A stretch of DNA of 64,000 bases, from contig CM119265.1 of assembly GCA_051294375.1 (NCBI GenBank), forward strand, positions 22,134,278-22,198,277. Reading direction: 5' to 3'. Positions 35,579 to 48,948 of this stretch are shown piece by piece (positions within the stretch are counted from its first letter, which is position 1; each line of letters opens with the position of its first letter). The notes under the pieces were generated by a model that saw only the letters and a list, made by a program, of their open reading frames with translations, ran no database searches and had not been told where the DNA came from. This DNA comes from Paraspadella gotoi (lineage: Eukaryota; Chaetognatha). Made by a program: the position numbers and the translations under genes.

Positions 35579-37833
35579 ATGATTTTATCAAAGATCACAA
35601 ATGGATTCCAGTATCTCGCATACGGCGTTGGTTCACATGCAAAACGATCTCTCCGCGGCACTATGGTTCTCTTTACTTCGTTTTTCTTCTATCAAAAAGT
35701 TTTTGTAGAATATTTTTAAACTATCAATCTCGCCACTTTAAATAATAAAAAATAACGTCAAATATTTCAAAATTGTCATGTTATGATGTCGATAAAAACT
35801 CGTCGCCAGGTTTCGATCCTACGGTGGTGGGAATTCTGATGATCGTCGGCCAATTCGCCGATGCTGTCGCCACGCCTATCTGCGGCTACGAGTCGATAAG
35901 GCGCCCAAAGTAAGATAGAAATGATACTAGAGTCAAGGGTACCTCGGCCTCCTATGAATCGTATAATTTCCAAACGGAGTCATTGACGTCGACCTCGATC
36001 GATTTTGAACGCAGAAGGGATGACGTTTTCTACAGCTGTCAATTGATATTTCACAATTTACAGATTATTTCCCATCTGGGAAGATATGCGGCGTCGAAAG
36101 TCATGGATCTCGGGGGCGTCATTGCGGTGACGATAAGGTAGACTTTAAATATGAAATTGGTACAACCACATAAAATTATCCAATATTCTAAATAAGCTAT
36201 CTTGTCTCGTGAATTTAGAATTTTGGAATTGGTGATTTAAAAACTATATGGCGAAATGAACGTGGTTTCTCAAAACCGTTTTTTATTTAAAAAAATTATC
36301 AGTTTCCCTTTCCTGTTTTGGAGCGTCCCGGAAATCAACGACGCAGCGCAATGGGCCCGTTGCATATTTTACGCCCCGTCATTTGCTTGTTTTTCAATTC
36401 GGTTGGGCTTCGACCGCAGGTGCACACATGAGTCTCATCCCGGAAATGGCGGAGGAAGAGAGAGAAAGAGTCATTTTAAATTTCTTAGATACCGGCACAG
36501 GTGGGAGTTATGTTTTTTTTTTGTTAATACGAATTACAGGTTCAATAAGTTCACTCAACGGTTACCCTTGCACAGGTGTTGCCAAACGTCCTCGCTTACG
36601 GCATCTTCTGGAGTCTCCTCGGCATGGAGCCTCTAAAGACGAGTTCTCGTACAAGGATCTGCCCAAAGTTGCGCAATTTGGCGCTGATTTGCGATTTCAC
36701 CGGTCTTTTCTCGCCATTTGTTTTCAACTAGGAATCAAAGAGGCTCCGATTCTGGTCGACAGGCGCTCCCAGCCCAATCCGAGACTCAGCCCCAACCTCA
36801 CCAACCCTCGTTTCGAAAAGCGAAGAGGTCAAAGATGACGAATTCACTTGGAGGTCCTACTTCAAGCTCCCAGTCTTTCTACCTCGTCGGCTGCCTCTAC
36901 GTCTGCGCGCGCATGATCTTCAACGTGGGACAGACTTATCTCCCTTTTTATCTGAGGAAAGTTTAAAGCTGGGCAACCAATACGTGGCCATCTTGCGTTG
37001 ATCGTTTTCGTGGCGGGATTCGTGGCTTCTCTCCTAACCCGGTTTCTGAGTAAAATACTCGGCCTCCACGCCATGTTCGTCGTGGGCGCGGTCGCCGTGA
37101 TCGGCGCCAGCGTCTGGATGTATTTTCCAATAAAAGGCGCGACGATTACGGTCCGCGTCATTTTTTCTAGGCGCGGGTCAGTCGGTCTTGGTCATCCTGT
37201 CAATGTCCTTCATCACTGAAATGATCGGCGGGCGGAAAGAACGGCCGGTTTCGTTTTCGGCTTCATGTCCACCGTGGAGAAGATTTCCGGGGTGTGGTCC
37301 TTCTCGCCCTCCAACACTCTACGCCGGAGAAGAATCGAGTCGAGGAGCGGAGGGAGTTCTACAAGGACATCATGGCGTTTCTTTGCGGGTGTTCCAGCCT
37401 AGTCGCCGTCTTCTTCCTCGCCGCCACTGGTGTCTCTCTTGTTTGCGAGAGAAGCAAGACCAGGGCGGACAAGAGATAGAGGACGAGCCCGAACTGCCCG
37501 ACAACTTCGATCGGCAGCGAACTTCGGCCGTCGGGCTCTTGGGAGCCGAAGTGGCGAGAATCGAGGATTCGCACGCGTCGGTGGAGATGGTGGCGGGCGA
37601 TTGAGGAGGCGTCGATCGAGGGTAGACTCGATCGTCTCGTCCACGGAGAGGAGAAGAGGCTTCAGCATCCGCGATGTTCTCGAGGATTCCTTCAAGGAAG
37701 GCGCCTTAAGCTTCAAGGAGGCAAGAGGAGCGTCCATCATGGCGTTCGCTTCGTCGACGGAGGAAGATTAGTCAGAGATCGAGTGACGTCGGGATCTTCG
37801 GTGATCGTTGATGTGACCCAAGTTACGCTTTGA
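35579..37833 (+). pseudogene. Frame-broken repeat of the MFSD12-like gene (copy one)
   Basis: All five exons of the intact gene at 46679-48948 are recognisable, but indels break the frame. Examples: an extra T near 36878 in the exon encoding PVFYLVG, a missing G near 36955, an extra C near 36416, and several losses in the C-terminal acidic tail. Synonymous change is not evident; the differences are indels, so this is probably an artefact and not a decayed paralogue. Confidence 0.85.
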
Positions 37834-38071
37834 CGAGTCCGTTTTCGAGACGATTTTTTCTCCCCTTTTTGTTTTTTAATAAAAATTTCCGGGGAACAAA
37901 TAATGTGGTCGACTTAAGTGCTACCATTACTTCTTAGCTAACTTCCTGCTTGCAATAAATTAGTGGTTAAGCCTAAAACATTCCTAACTCAGCAGGAGAA
38001 AAAGAAATACAAAACTTTGTAGCTTTGACATTATTTATCAAAAATTGCTTTACTTAAATACACTAACCGTT

Positions 38072-38314
38072 CACACCGGTCATTGTTGCAGGAGGGGTGC
38101 ATGTGTTCTAACTCGGTGGCCGCATAGCAGTTATGGTGGACTAAAATCCACCAACCGTTCATCAGCGGCCTTGGTGCAGGAGGTAAAGTCATTCGCCACC
38201 CAACCCAAAGGTCCGGAGTTCTAGCCCGGTGGTCGCCTAGCAGTTAAGAGGGACGGGGCGCTTAACCCGCCTGTAACAGTATTACAGGCTGCCTGTTACA
38301 GCCTGATCCGAAGA
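38072..38314. repeat. tRNA-related SINE-like dimer (copy one)
   Basis: Two head-to-tail monomers. Each has TTGnTGCAGGAGG (A-box-like), then GnGTTCTAnCnCGGTGG (B-box-like), then CGCnTAGCAGTTA and a GGTGGACTAAAATCCACC or GGGACGGGGCGCTTAACCC hairpin. The second monomer ends ACAGCCTGATCCGAAG. The related fragment at the window start shares the 3' part. Confidence 0.55.
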
Positions 38315-38700
38315 TCAGGGACTGTTTATATTAAACGATAAATCACTAACTCATAACAATTATTCTGTCTCACTGACTCGTGTACATAGACAAATATCTG
38401 GTTAGAAAATTTTACAACACTACCTAATCCTAATAAATATGGTCATTTCAGTTTTAAAGGGATTCATTCTTAGGAAAATTTGAGTTGTGTATTATTTAGT
38501 GATGTTGTAGATAATATAATTAATAGATTAAATCGTTAAAAATTATTCACATGAGGTTAAAAAAACAGATTACAGAATATAAAAAAAATTGTTTCTCATC
38601 CCGAAGCAAAGTTTGTCTGTGAAGACCATGTTTTTACAATAGTCAATGCAACCCATTGGAATTGCCGCTCGGCGTTGAAAAGGGAAAAAAAGCCACGAAA

Positions 38701-40150
38701 TTAAGAATAGTCTTTGTTTAATCAGAACTGAGACATATTTTCCCTCGTATCGTATTCACACGAGAACTTTAATCTTTTTCGCTCATAATTCGGTTCCCGA
38801 CCTCTACAAGCAAAATGACATTTTTATCGTCATCGTAGCGACAAATCCTTAATCCAAAGTTTGTAGAGGTTGCCCACGATATTTTTTATATTATATTTTC
38901 AATGGAATTGAAGCGTTCGCGTGAAGAGGAGTTCACCATACGTAGTCGGACAAAAACAGTTTCCGGGTTGACTTCACACGTTACGTTTGCGGATAAATTT
39001 ATTGATGTTCCTTGCTCTTCCCTCGCATGTTCTCAGCATCGGTAAACCCTGACTGTGAATTTTCTTTTACTGTAGACGAGAGGCTCGACACAATCTTTGT
39101 CATTCCAATCTACTTGTGAGCAATAGTTTTCCAACTTATTTTCATTTACATTCCTCGAAAACGTAAACCTCACCCAATTGTGACTTTTGTTCCTGAACAA
39201 AAAAAAAAAACAAAAAAAAACAATTAAAGATATTATTTCATTGCTTGTGCAAAACACAAGCGCTTCCTACCGGCTAATGCTGAAGTCGATAGAATAGGAA
39301 ATTGAGTCTCTTTCAACAGCGAAGGCCAACTGAGACGTTGAAAAATAAAAAGAAGATCCAGTTTTATGTTCGTTGCTTCGACACTTGTTTCGTCGATTCG
39401 AATGAAGGTGAATTCTTTTGCCGAAGATGATTCTCGACAAATGTGAGTTGAGATAAATCTTTTTCATGTTCTTCCGGAATCAAATGAATTTTCATGAATG
39501 AAAGCAAAGCTCGAAGCAGCGGTTAAAGTCTTTGTATCTATTTCTCTGGATATTTCTGGATTCTGTTTATTAGATGAGTCTGCTCCTGTGAGTTCAGGCG
39601 ACACGTTTGACGAGTCCTCTTCTGAGAATGAATAATCAAAAGGGTCTGCCGTTGATTGCATCTCGAAATATTCTTTTCCCTTCTCTTGATTTCGGCTCGG
39701 TAGATTTATTAAGACGGATTTCCCTGTATTATGTTTCGACTTTGGTTGGCTCGATCCCTCTGCAAGAGCTTTCTTGGCGTCACCCTCGTGAGTGCGACAT
39801 CGGCAAGAGCAAAACCGTCGTTTCCAGTGCGACGTTTGACATCGTGGGCGTCATCAGTTCCATCTCGACTACTGATGCTCGTTGCCGCAATTGCCGCATT
39901 GATGACTTTGTTTCGACCCTCAAAGGAGTCGACTCCATCACCGATATTGCGAAACGACGTTCTATAGGAAAACTGGCGCTACCGGCGCATGATGAGGCGC
40001 CCGATTGGAAGCCCGTCGAGCGCCAACTACGCGCCTTCTTCGCCCGCGCCGTTCGATCCTCGTCGAATCAAAACGACGCCGGTTGAGTCGACCCGCGGAG
40101 GTGACGTCGCAAAAAATGTCGCGACGATTGAAGAAGTGAGACGTCGACAT
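38701..40150 (-). pseudogene. Frame-broken repeat of the 458-residue secreted protein gene
   Basis: Copy-one counterpart of 49844-51298. The N-terminal MSTSHFF is followed by a frameshift within ten codons, and several more lie along the exon. Probably an assembly duplicate. Confidence 0.8.
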
Positions 40151-41180
40151 GTTTTACATTAGGTCGCAGGCATATGTATAGTATAAAACCACTGAAGAAC
40201 AAATACTCTTTAGTATTCGAACAGAGTTAAATATACAAAACATTAGTATAACTCTTTTTTGTTTATCCAACTCAATGTTTACGTAAAGAAAACGCAAAAT
40301 GTTTTTTTTTGGATTAAATACGAAAAAATTAAAAGGATGACATAACACAATTTAGTAGTCGATTGGCGATTTGTTATCGGATAGGAATCGAACGATCGAT
40401 ATTAAAACAATATAAAAAATATATAACAAAATACCGACTAGTTTATGGAAATGGTCACCGAAAGTTAGTTTTAATGACTTTGGGCGCAAAGACAGTCCGT
40501 AACGGAAGTGCTTCGATATACTTGACGTCACTATTGAATCTTCGGAGCTGACGAAAAAATTGCAACTATGTATAGTTCCTGCAAAAACTTGTATTTTCTT
40601 TTATTTTATTTTTTCAATCGATTAAGCTTAATAAGTGTTTTCCGCTAAGTATCCTATCTCTCGATAATAAAATATAAAATAAAGATGGAAACTTATGTTA
40701 CGTAATCTATATTTACATCGGAGAAAAGCGAGATGTGGTAACGATTTTTAAAAAAAAATAGCTGAAGCAATTAATTTTTATTAACTTTTTTTAACAATTA
40801 CGCTTTCTTTCAAGTTCAACTGACGAACACTGACGACTACTCCGGAGGGTATTCTGATATTAGATTATACTAAAAGCAGCAAATTGATTATATTACAGTG
40901 TCTTGGAAGTTGGGGGAAAAAATAATAAAAGTGATCTTGTGTAAAAATAATTAAATGAGACTTACAAAATTGGGTACAACAAATATAAATTTTACCTTAA
41001 ATCATTCATTCACGAAACTTCATTGCGTATTATAATTTAAAAAAAAACAAATTAAAAACACTATTCTCCTCTCAGAGTATTAGATTACATACTGCAGCAA
41101 AGCCAAAGAATAATTTTACTCAGTATCGATAGGTTAACGCCGTCTGTCGCTTTGTTGAGCTGCTCATATAGCGACATCCT

Positions 41181-42112
41181 CTATATCACATCCACACACT
41201 CGCATGAAGAACCGAGGGGGTCATCTTCCTGTTCCGAAGGATGCGACGCACAAGAGCTCCCGCCGTAACTCGGCAGAAAGAATTCGACCTTCTTCAAGCA
41301 AAAACGAGCCCACGAGTAACTGGTGGCGTAAACTCCGACCCTCGTCGGTCGCGCGTCACAGTTAACAGTCTGGGCGTAAGTGGTGCCTGCCCATTTCACG
41401 AGTGAGGTGCTGGCACTGCAGGAGCCTTCGTTCCATCTTAAGGCGGACGTTGTCCACTCCCCACATATGCATGTAGTAGCAGAGCGTCCATTTCACGCCG
41501 GTAACTGTTTGGGCCTGACGAATAACAGGGATGAAATACACGTGATGTTGAGGCGGAAGAATTAAAAAAAAAGATTTTTAATCGTAATAAATAATTGTAA
41601 TGAATATTTATAAAAATCTAAACTTAAAATAGTGAAACGATTAATTTTTGCAATTTTCTTTTTATTCTTGTGGTGCAGATCCTGAATTTGGTTTAGCCAT
41701 TGTTATTTCGTTATTACTACATACTCTTTAGTTAAAGTAGACGCGACTCGAAACTACATAATATTGAGAAAGAGCGAGAAAAAAAAAAAAGAAAAAAAGA
41801 AAGACATTCCCATTCCCCAATGCGATACTTTCTTCTTATGTACCTTCTAACAAGAACTCCTCCGAAGTTCTTTTCGTTTCTGCGTTCGATTTTCGACGAT
41901 CTCTCTTGACACGCCTCCGCCTCCGCCGGGCACGCCGGCCACGAGGGCGCTTGCTCAGAAACCCCGAAATGCGCGACCCCGTCGGCCATTTCCGCACTAA
42001 GGCGATATTTATTTTGGCTCGTGAAGCGGAAAAAGAAGGCCCGAAGCAGAGGAGACACAAAAGAGCATCGACAGGAAAAACGATCGAAAGATGTCACTGA
42101 CCACGACGACAT
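41181..42112 (-). pseudogene. Frame-broken repeat of the 200-residue Cys-rich secreted protein gene
   Basis: Copy-one counterpart of 52340-53323. The signal-peptide exon shifts frame after SWSVTSF, and the Cys-rich exon is broken near 41400. In copy one the donor after LLE reads GTACATAAG, whereas copy two has a short inserted sequence there. Confidence 0.8.
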
Positions 42113-43708
42113 CTTGGGCGGAATCAGAGAAGAGAGTGAAAGGTTGCCATAAAGAGGGCCGAAAAAAGTAGAGAGAAAAAAAGAGAAAATATAGGAGAAA
42201 AAAAAACTTAACTGCAGATGGACCTGGTTCTACGGAAAGCCTATTTCTGTAAAAGCAGCCAAAGAGACTCGGATAAAACAATTTTGGTCGGTCGATCTCA
42301 TCGGTCAGTTTTTTTAGTCTTTCATCAAAAATTTTATTATTTAAAAAAATATATATACGAATATAACATTACAGATATCGGATAATGACCAAATTGAAAC
42401 CTAATACCTACTTTTATGATAAAAAAACATACTCAGCTTATACCGATGAAGTTGAAGAACCTTTATTTGCTTTTCTTGTTCAAACAACTGACGAAGCGAC
42501 AATCGATATGCAGTTCTCTTTTTACAGTGTCAGTAATGGCCAATTTCCATAGGATTGATGTTGTTAAAAAAAATAAAAAATAACAATAATATATTAATAT
42601 TAGCTCTCTTTTTTTGACCATGAACTCAATCCAAAGATTATTTTTATATTGCAGAATCGGTAATAAATATTTGTAAAGAAAAAAGTACAGACAACTATAG
42701 ATTAAGTGAAACTGTACTTGCATGGAATTGTGATGTCGTTTCTATGCTACCGTTACATTATGCCTCTCTCACCAATCGATAACAAGTTGGAAAAATAACA
42801 GGAAAAACGTGACAAATGTAGAAGTTTCGAGAGATTTAACACACCAGATAACTAACTGTTAAAATAAACATATGAGAGTAATTGACAGAATCTAAATTCT
42901 TCAAATTAAATAGCAACATGCGGATGAAGAATATTTATTCAAGAAAGTATTTCTTTTGAACAAAGGAACGAATGAACTTTGAAGGCATCGTATTAATAAC
43001 AATATTTTAAGGCACTAAAAATTCCTTATCCTCAATAACAATTAAACACATAAAGATCGTATAAATCCCTAATAAATCCATCGGTTAAACTTGATATAAT
43101 CTCTTGACTTCCTTCGATGAATTTTCTTGACGAGAGTCTTCCACTCGGTCGAGGCACGGAGACCCCCGACGAGGCGCTCGTCGTTGTCCTCGTCTTTGCT
43201 GTCGTCGTCGTCGTCCTCGTCGTCGTCCCTCTCGCCTCCGTCCTCTTCTTCGTCGTCGTCTTCTTCGCCGGCCTCGTCTTCGTTCCATCTCCCAGAGAAT
43301 CTCGTCCAAACCGCCGCCGCGCCGCTCGAAGTTCGACGGCGGCGCCATCGCTTGAATGGCGGCGCGCCGGTTGGGGGCGCGGGGCAGAGGAAGAGCAGGA
43401 GAAGAAAGCACCGATGGAATCGAAGATTCGGAGGAACGAGATTTCAAAAGTTCTTCACGGTTTTGTTCACCATTCGTCGGCCTGTGAATTTTATACATTT
43501 AAATTTAGATTGCTACTTGTTTCAAATCATCGCCGGGTTTATGTTAATGCAGTAAACTTGAGGCTGTCAATAACAATAAAACTGTCTTGTCTAGCGAGTG
43601 TCCCCGCAGAAGCAACTCGTCTTTGGTCAGAAATGTCAGTTTATCAATGCTATTAGCCCAAACGACCCAAACGACCCAAACTTTTTATTTCCCGCGAAAA
43701 CATCCAGT

Positions 43709-44339
43709 CTAATCCTTGCCTTCGATGAGCTCCTTGAAGAACTTGGAGTCTCCGTCGCATCTCGCATTCTCTCTTCGTTATTCGGTTAGTCGAGTCGCTC
43801 GACGAGGCGGGAGCGTCTCCTACTGCGCCTCGTGCGCCCGCCGCGTCGGTGGCAGCGGCGACACCTTCGACGCGTTTCGGTTTCGAGCGCGCCCTTCCGC
43901 AAAACTGCGTCGATTTTGTCTCCAACTTCGCGGCGCGCAGATTCGAATTCGGGGAGGACAAAATCTGTAAGGTAGAGTGGAAATAAATGAACAATGAATC
44001 AAAAATAAATAAATAAATTCAATCAAATGGTGTAACCTGCTCTTCCGTCTTCCCGGAAACATCTTGGCCAACAGCGGCACCACTCCTCCGTTTTCCACAC
44101 CCACAACGGCGACGGCCTTGAGCAGGTGTCGCTTGACCTCCTCCGCGGCCGCCCGAGTTGCCGTCGCCGTCGCCTGGCAACGAAGAAGCGACCGACGAGG
44201 GGATCGAATTCGATCGCCTGTTCGAAGTAGGCGACGGCGTCTTCGTGTTGTCTCTCCCGCGTCATCGCCAAACCGTAGTGATGATAGATGAAGGCGATGC
44301 GAGAACTGACGGATCATCAGAGGGATCCAGATCGAGGGC
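43709..44339 (-). pseudogene. Frame-broken repeat of the last two TTC16-like exons
   Basis: Counterpart of 54926-55570. RERQHEDAVAYFEQAIEFDPLVGRF is intact but the frame is lost soon after (the MATATAN stretch lacks bases), and the terminal exon is broken too. Confidence 0.8.
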
Positions 44340-44439
44340 CTTTGAAGAAGGAGGGAATATAATGGGAGATGGAAGGACAATTTAACTTTAGTCTCGGGTT
44401 TTGTTTCCCGCTTTTTTTGTCTGTCTCTCTGTCTCTCTG

Positions 44440-44470
<31 letters not shown>

Positions 44471-44832
44471 AAAACTTTATTCTAAACTTATCTAAACTCA
44501 AGTCTCTCTCTCTCTCTCTGGCCTGTCTGTCTGTTCTGTCTCTCTCTCTCTTAATTTCAAAGTGATCTAAAGAAATTCTAGGCCAAGTGGCTGACGTTGC
44601 CTATGTTTGCGTATATCTTTAAAAATCTCTTTCATTTTCTAATCTTTGTTCAGTGAACAAGTGTTCCCCGTAGCGCAAAAAAAGTATAAGATTGACTTGG
44701 AATGCGATTTATTAAAAAAGCGACAGTTGAGCAAGAAAATGATCGATTAGCAATTTTTACACCATGAAGTCAAAGAAGTCAACGCTTGAGTTTGATCGTC
44801 TCTCGATCGAAGTCTTCTCTTCTCTCTCTGTT

Positions 44833-44857
44833 NNNNNNNNNNNNNNNNNNNNNNNNN
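44833..44857. other. Assembly gap, 25 N, between the two 11-kb copies
   Basis: A fixed-size 25-N gap that separates the noisy copy from the clean copy. Fixed small gaps of this kind are placed by scaffolding or gap-filling programs where contigs could not be merged. Confidence 0.99.
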
Positions 44858-44914
44858 TATATATATATATTATATATGCTATAAATAAATAATTTCATTT
44901 TGTGAAATGTTTAG

Positions 44915-45359
44915 GTTGCTGAACACATCCCGTCCAAATTCGAGAACATTTTTCTCGACAACTTATCTCGCCACGCCGGTTATGGGATCGTGCTGTCATG
45001 GGCGGAACCTAATCAACCGGGTGATTAAGTTTAACGGATAATAATAATTTACTACTAATACCTACCTAAAAATAAGAATTTTCTAGTTGACGACTAGAGT
45101 TTTGAAGCACTGAAGATAAATATTCATTGGCAAAAATTGAATCATTTTAAAAATGAGCGTTTTATTGGTAACAGGTTTGAGTCACGTAAATAATCAACCG
45201 GCGTCTCACGTCATCGAAGCGATGAGTCGTCGGGGCTTCCGGTTGGACGAGGAATTATCCAATCAGCTTCGTCGATCCGCTTCGGTTCCGTGGCTCAGGA
45301 GGAACGTCAACGTCTTCCTCAGAAGGACGGACGCCCCTTTGGATCCGAGAATGGCTTGA
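44915..45359 (+). CDS. METTL24-like 3' exons, clean copy
   Basis: Exons 44915-45020 (VAEHIPSKFENIFLDNL...SWAEPNQPG) and 45175-45359 (GLSHVNNQP...DPRMA stop), joined in phase. They complete the gene that starts at 31966, after the METTL24-like exon ending at 33655. The first exon is 106 bases here against 105 in copy one, which restores the frame. The VAEHIP and SHVNNQP motifs are the family's most recognisable C-terminal landmarks. Confidence 0.85.
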
Positions 45360-45385
45360 TGGGAAGAAATAGATAAGAGTAGCTT

Positions 45386-45386
<1 letters not shown>

Positions 45387-45464
<78 letters not shown>
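45387..45464. repeat. (CT)n microsatellite, copy two
   Basis: About 39 perfect CT units just after the METTL24-like stop codon, probably in its 3' UTR. Confidence 0.9.
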
Positions 45465-45467
<3 letters not shown>

Positions 45468-46678
45468 AATAGCATTTGGATTAGAATGTGAGGTCGTACA
45501 GGAGATAAATATGTCGTATGACAATGGCGGGAATCGCCTGTGATGCCCGGGGCGAGGGACATCTCACCGGCTGGCGTTAGGAGCTTCGCACTCCTTGGCG
45601 GAGGACACAGTCCCTTCGCATCATCAACTCTTTCACGCGAAGAAAGTTTTTAATGACTTATTCTTAGCCATTGAATTTGCGCCTTAAACTCCATTGTCTT
45701 TCCTTTTATTCCAAACACAAATGTTGACAGTGACTTTCTGATACTGACAATTTAAACCTGTTCGTTGTGATTCTCTAATCTTAGTCTTTACATATTATCA
45801 ATTTTTAAAAAAAATTGACCATTTTAATAAAAATTTTGCTGTCTGAGGGTAAATTTTGTTTCGGTTCTATTGTCCAATACGGTGAATTCATTAATAAACA
45901 TTTTTTAACATGAGAAATTGCCTAATTTATTGTGAAATGTGTAGTAAATACCCAAGAGAACCTAAGCATATTTTGTCGATCAATGACGAGGGCAATCACG
46001 AGGGGACTTTTTTCTATCGTAAAATAATTGACGCTGAAAGCAAATCACAAAAGATCAAGCATTACAATAATCTCCCTCGCATGTCGGGGGAATTTTAATA
46101 CAAAACTAAACTTTATTTTTAGTTAGAAAATATCCAACAAATAAGTTATAATGAAACCGCATAGCTTTAAAATCGCCTGAAAATTCAATTGATGCTCTTT
46201 TTTTCTAAAAATAAAAATGACCTCTTTTTCAATCACCCAGCGGCGCACATGACAAAATTAAAATAAAAAGAAATAGCAAAGGATGTTCAAAATAGTTAAG
46301 CTCACTTAGAAATTCTTATTTATTTAAACAGATATTAAAAAGTTATTTAATACAATAAGCACACGATGTTCAGTGTTTTCGTTCATTTGGATCGGCGATA
46401 ACAAATTTAATTGCTTTCTCTTATCTTTTATTCTCTTATCTTCATCGTTTTTGCTCGAGGAACAAGAAACATGAATTAAAAAAAAAAGCTAAATAAAAGA
46501 ATATAGACGAAACTGAAAACTGAAACTGAAAACATAGACTAAGTTGTCCTACACAATTACACAATTACCAACTCTTTGTGGTTAATGACTTACGACCTTT
46601 AATCTAAAAAAACCACTGAATTTAAAAATAAAATTATTAGGTGTACTTGAATTATAAGTTAATTATTCGCACAGAAAG

Positions 46679-48948
46679 ATGATTTTATCAAAGGATCACA
46701 AATGGATTCAGTATCTCGCATACGGCGTTGGTCACATGCAAAACGATCTCTCCGCGGCACTATGGTTCTCTTACTTCGTTTTCTTCTATCAAAAAGTTTT
46801 GTGTGAGAATATTTTAAACTATCAATCTCGCCACTTTAAAATTAATAAAAAATAACGTCAAATATTTCAAAATTGTCATGTTATGATGTCGATAAAAAAC
46901 TCGTCGCCAGGTTTCGATCCTACGGTGGTGGGAATTCTGATGATCGTCGGCCAATTCGCCGATGCTGTCGCCACGCCAATCTGCGGCTACGAGTCCGATA
47001 AGGCGCCCAAAGTAAGATAGAAATGATACTAGAGTCAAGGTACCTCGGCCTCCTATGAATCGTATAATTTTCCAAACGGAGTCAATGACGTCGACCTCGA
47101 TCGATTTTGAACGCAGAAGGGATGACGTTTTTCTACAGCTGTCAATTGATATTCACAATTTACAGATATTTCCCATCTGTGGAAGATATGGGCGTCGAAA
47201 GTCATGGCATCTCGGGGGCGTCATTGCGGTGACGATAAGGTAGACTTTAAATATGAAATTGGTACAACCACTATAAAATTATCCAATATTCTAAATAAGC
47301 TATCTTGTCTCGTGAATTTAGAATTTTGGAATTGGTGATTTAAACTAATATGGCGAAAATGAACGTGGTTTCTCAAAACCGTTTTTATTTAAAACAAAAT
47401 TATCAGTTTCCCTTTCCTGTTTTGGAGCGTCCCGGAAATCAACGACGCAGCGCAATGGGCCCGTTGCATATTTTACGCCCCCGTCATTTGCTTGTTTCAA
47501 TTCGGTTGGGCTTCGACGCAGGTGGCACACATGAGTCTCATCCCGGAAATGGCGGAGGAAGAGAGAGAAAGAGTCATTTTAAATTCTCTTAGATACGCGG
47601 CACAGGTGGGAGTTATGTTTTTTTTTTTTGTAATACGAATTACAGGTTCAATAAGTTCACTCAACCGGTTACCCTTGCACAGGTTGTTGCAAACGTCCTC
47701 GCTTACGGCATCTTCTGGAGTCTCCTCGGCATGGAAGCCTCTAAAGACGAGTTCTCGTACAAGGATCTGCCAAAGTTTCGCAATTTGGCGCTGATTTGCG
47801 ATTTCACCGGTCTTTTCTTCGCCATTTGTTTTCAACTAGGAATCAAAGAGGCTCCGATTCTGGTCGACAGGCGCTCCCAGCCTCAATCCGAGACTCAGCC
47901 CCAACCTCACCAACCCTCGTTTCGAAAAAGCGAAGAGGTCAAAGATGACGAATTCACTTGGAGGTCCTACTTCAAGCTCCCAGTCTTCTACCTCGTCGGC
48001 TGCCTCTACGTCTGCGCGCGCATGATCTTCAACGTGGGACAGACTTATCTCCCTTTTTATCTGGAGGAAAGTTTAAAGCTGGGCAACCAATACGTGGCCA
48101 TCTTGCCGTTGATCGTTTTCGTGGCGGGATTCGTGGCTTCTCTCCTAACCCGGTTTCTGAGTAAAATACTCGGCCTCCACGCCATGTTCGTCGTGGGCGC
48201 GGTCGCCGTGATCGGCGCCAGCGTCTGGATGTATTTTCCAATAAAAGGCGCGACGATCTACGGTCCGGTCATTTTTCTAGGCGCGGGTCAGTCGGTCTTG
48301 GTCATCCTATCAATGTCCTTCATCACTGAAATGATCGGCGGGCGGAAAGGAACGGCCGGTTTCGTTTTCGGCTTCATGTCCACCGTGGAGAAGATTTCCG
48401 GAGGTGTGGTCCTTCTCGCCCTCCAACACTCTACGCCGGAGAAGAATCGAGTCGAGGAGCGGAGGGAGTTCTACAAGGACATCATGGCGTTTCTTTGCGG
48501 GTGTTCCAGCCTAGTCGCCGTCTTCTTCCTCGCCGCCCACTGGTGTCTCTCTTGTTTGCGAGAGAAGCAAGACCAGGCGGACGAAGAGATAGAGGACGAG
48601 CCCGAACTGCCCGACAACTTCGATCGGCAGCGAACTTCGGCCGTCGGGCTCTTGGGAGCCGAAGTGGGCGAGATCGAGGATTCGACGCCGTCGGTGGAGA
48701 TGGTGGCGGGCCGATTGAGGAGGCGTCGATCGAGGGTAGACTCGATCGTCTCGTCCACGGAGAGGAGAAGAGGCTTCAGCATCCGCGATGTTCTCGAGGA
48801 TTCCTTCAAGGAAGGCGCCTTAAGCTTCAAGGAGGCAAGAGGAGCGTCCATCATGGCGTTCGCTTCGTCGACGGAGGAAGAATTAGTCAGAGATCGAGTG
48901 ACGTCGGGATCTTCGGTGATCGTTGATGTGAACCCAAGTTACGCTTGA
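46679..48948 (+). CDS. MFSD12-like major facilitator transporter
   Basis: Exons 46679-46802, 46911-47011, 47166-47239, 47407-47605 and 47683-48948 join in phase to give 587 residues. Landmarks match MFSD12: GHMQNDLSAALWFSY in TM1, VGQFADAVATPICGYESD in TM2, CGRYGRRKSWHLGG (the loop 2-3 motif), FQFGWASTQVAHMSLIPEM in TM4, RYAAQVVAN, then the second six-helix half beginning WRSYFKLPVFYLVGCLY. Vertebrate MFSD12 sits in lysosomes and melanosomes and imports cysteine. The C-terminal tail of about 120 residues is longer than in vertebrates, acidic then Arg/Ser-rich, probably cytosolic. All introns are short GT-AG. The start ATG precedes TM1 with a short tail as in the family. Neighbour upstream is the METTL24-like gene on the same strand. 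Confidence 0.9.

Larger units (their letters stand above)
33792..44816. repeat. 11-kb block, copy one (indel-rich), repeated at 44858-56085
   Basis: Collinear with 44858-56085 over its whole length, including introns, repeats and intergenic DNA. Differences are mainly one-base insertions and deletions that break every reading frame that the second copy keeps open. It ends just before a 25-N gap. This is best explained as a contig end extended by uncorrected reads, or as an unmerged haplotype. Confidence 0.9.

Noticed and set aside
43117-43656. Val-rich plus-strand protein
   Set aside because: It arises from a GTC repeat opposite the GAC-rich stretch of a minus-strand ORF and does not survive in the clean copy.
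34071-44340. Reading copy one as a set of decayed paralogues of five genes
   Set aside because: Differences from copy two are nearly all single-base indels spread equally over exons, introns and repeats, with a fixed 25-N gap between. Decay of paralogues would also show substitutions.
45910-46098. 62-residue ORF with a CxxC-like pair
   Set aside because: Short, AT-rich, no relatives recognised and frame-broken in copy one.
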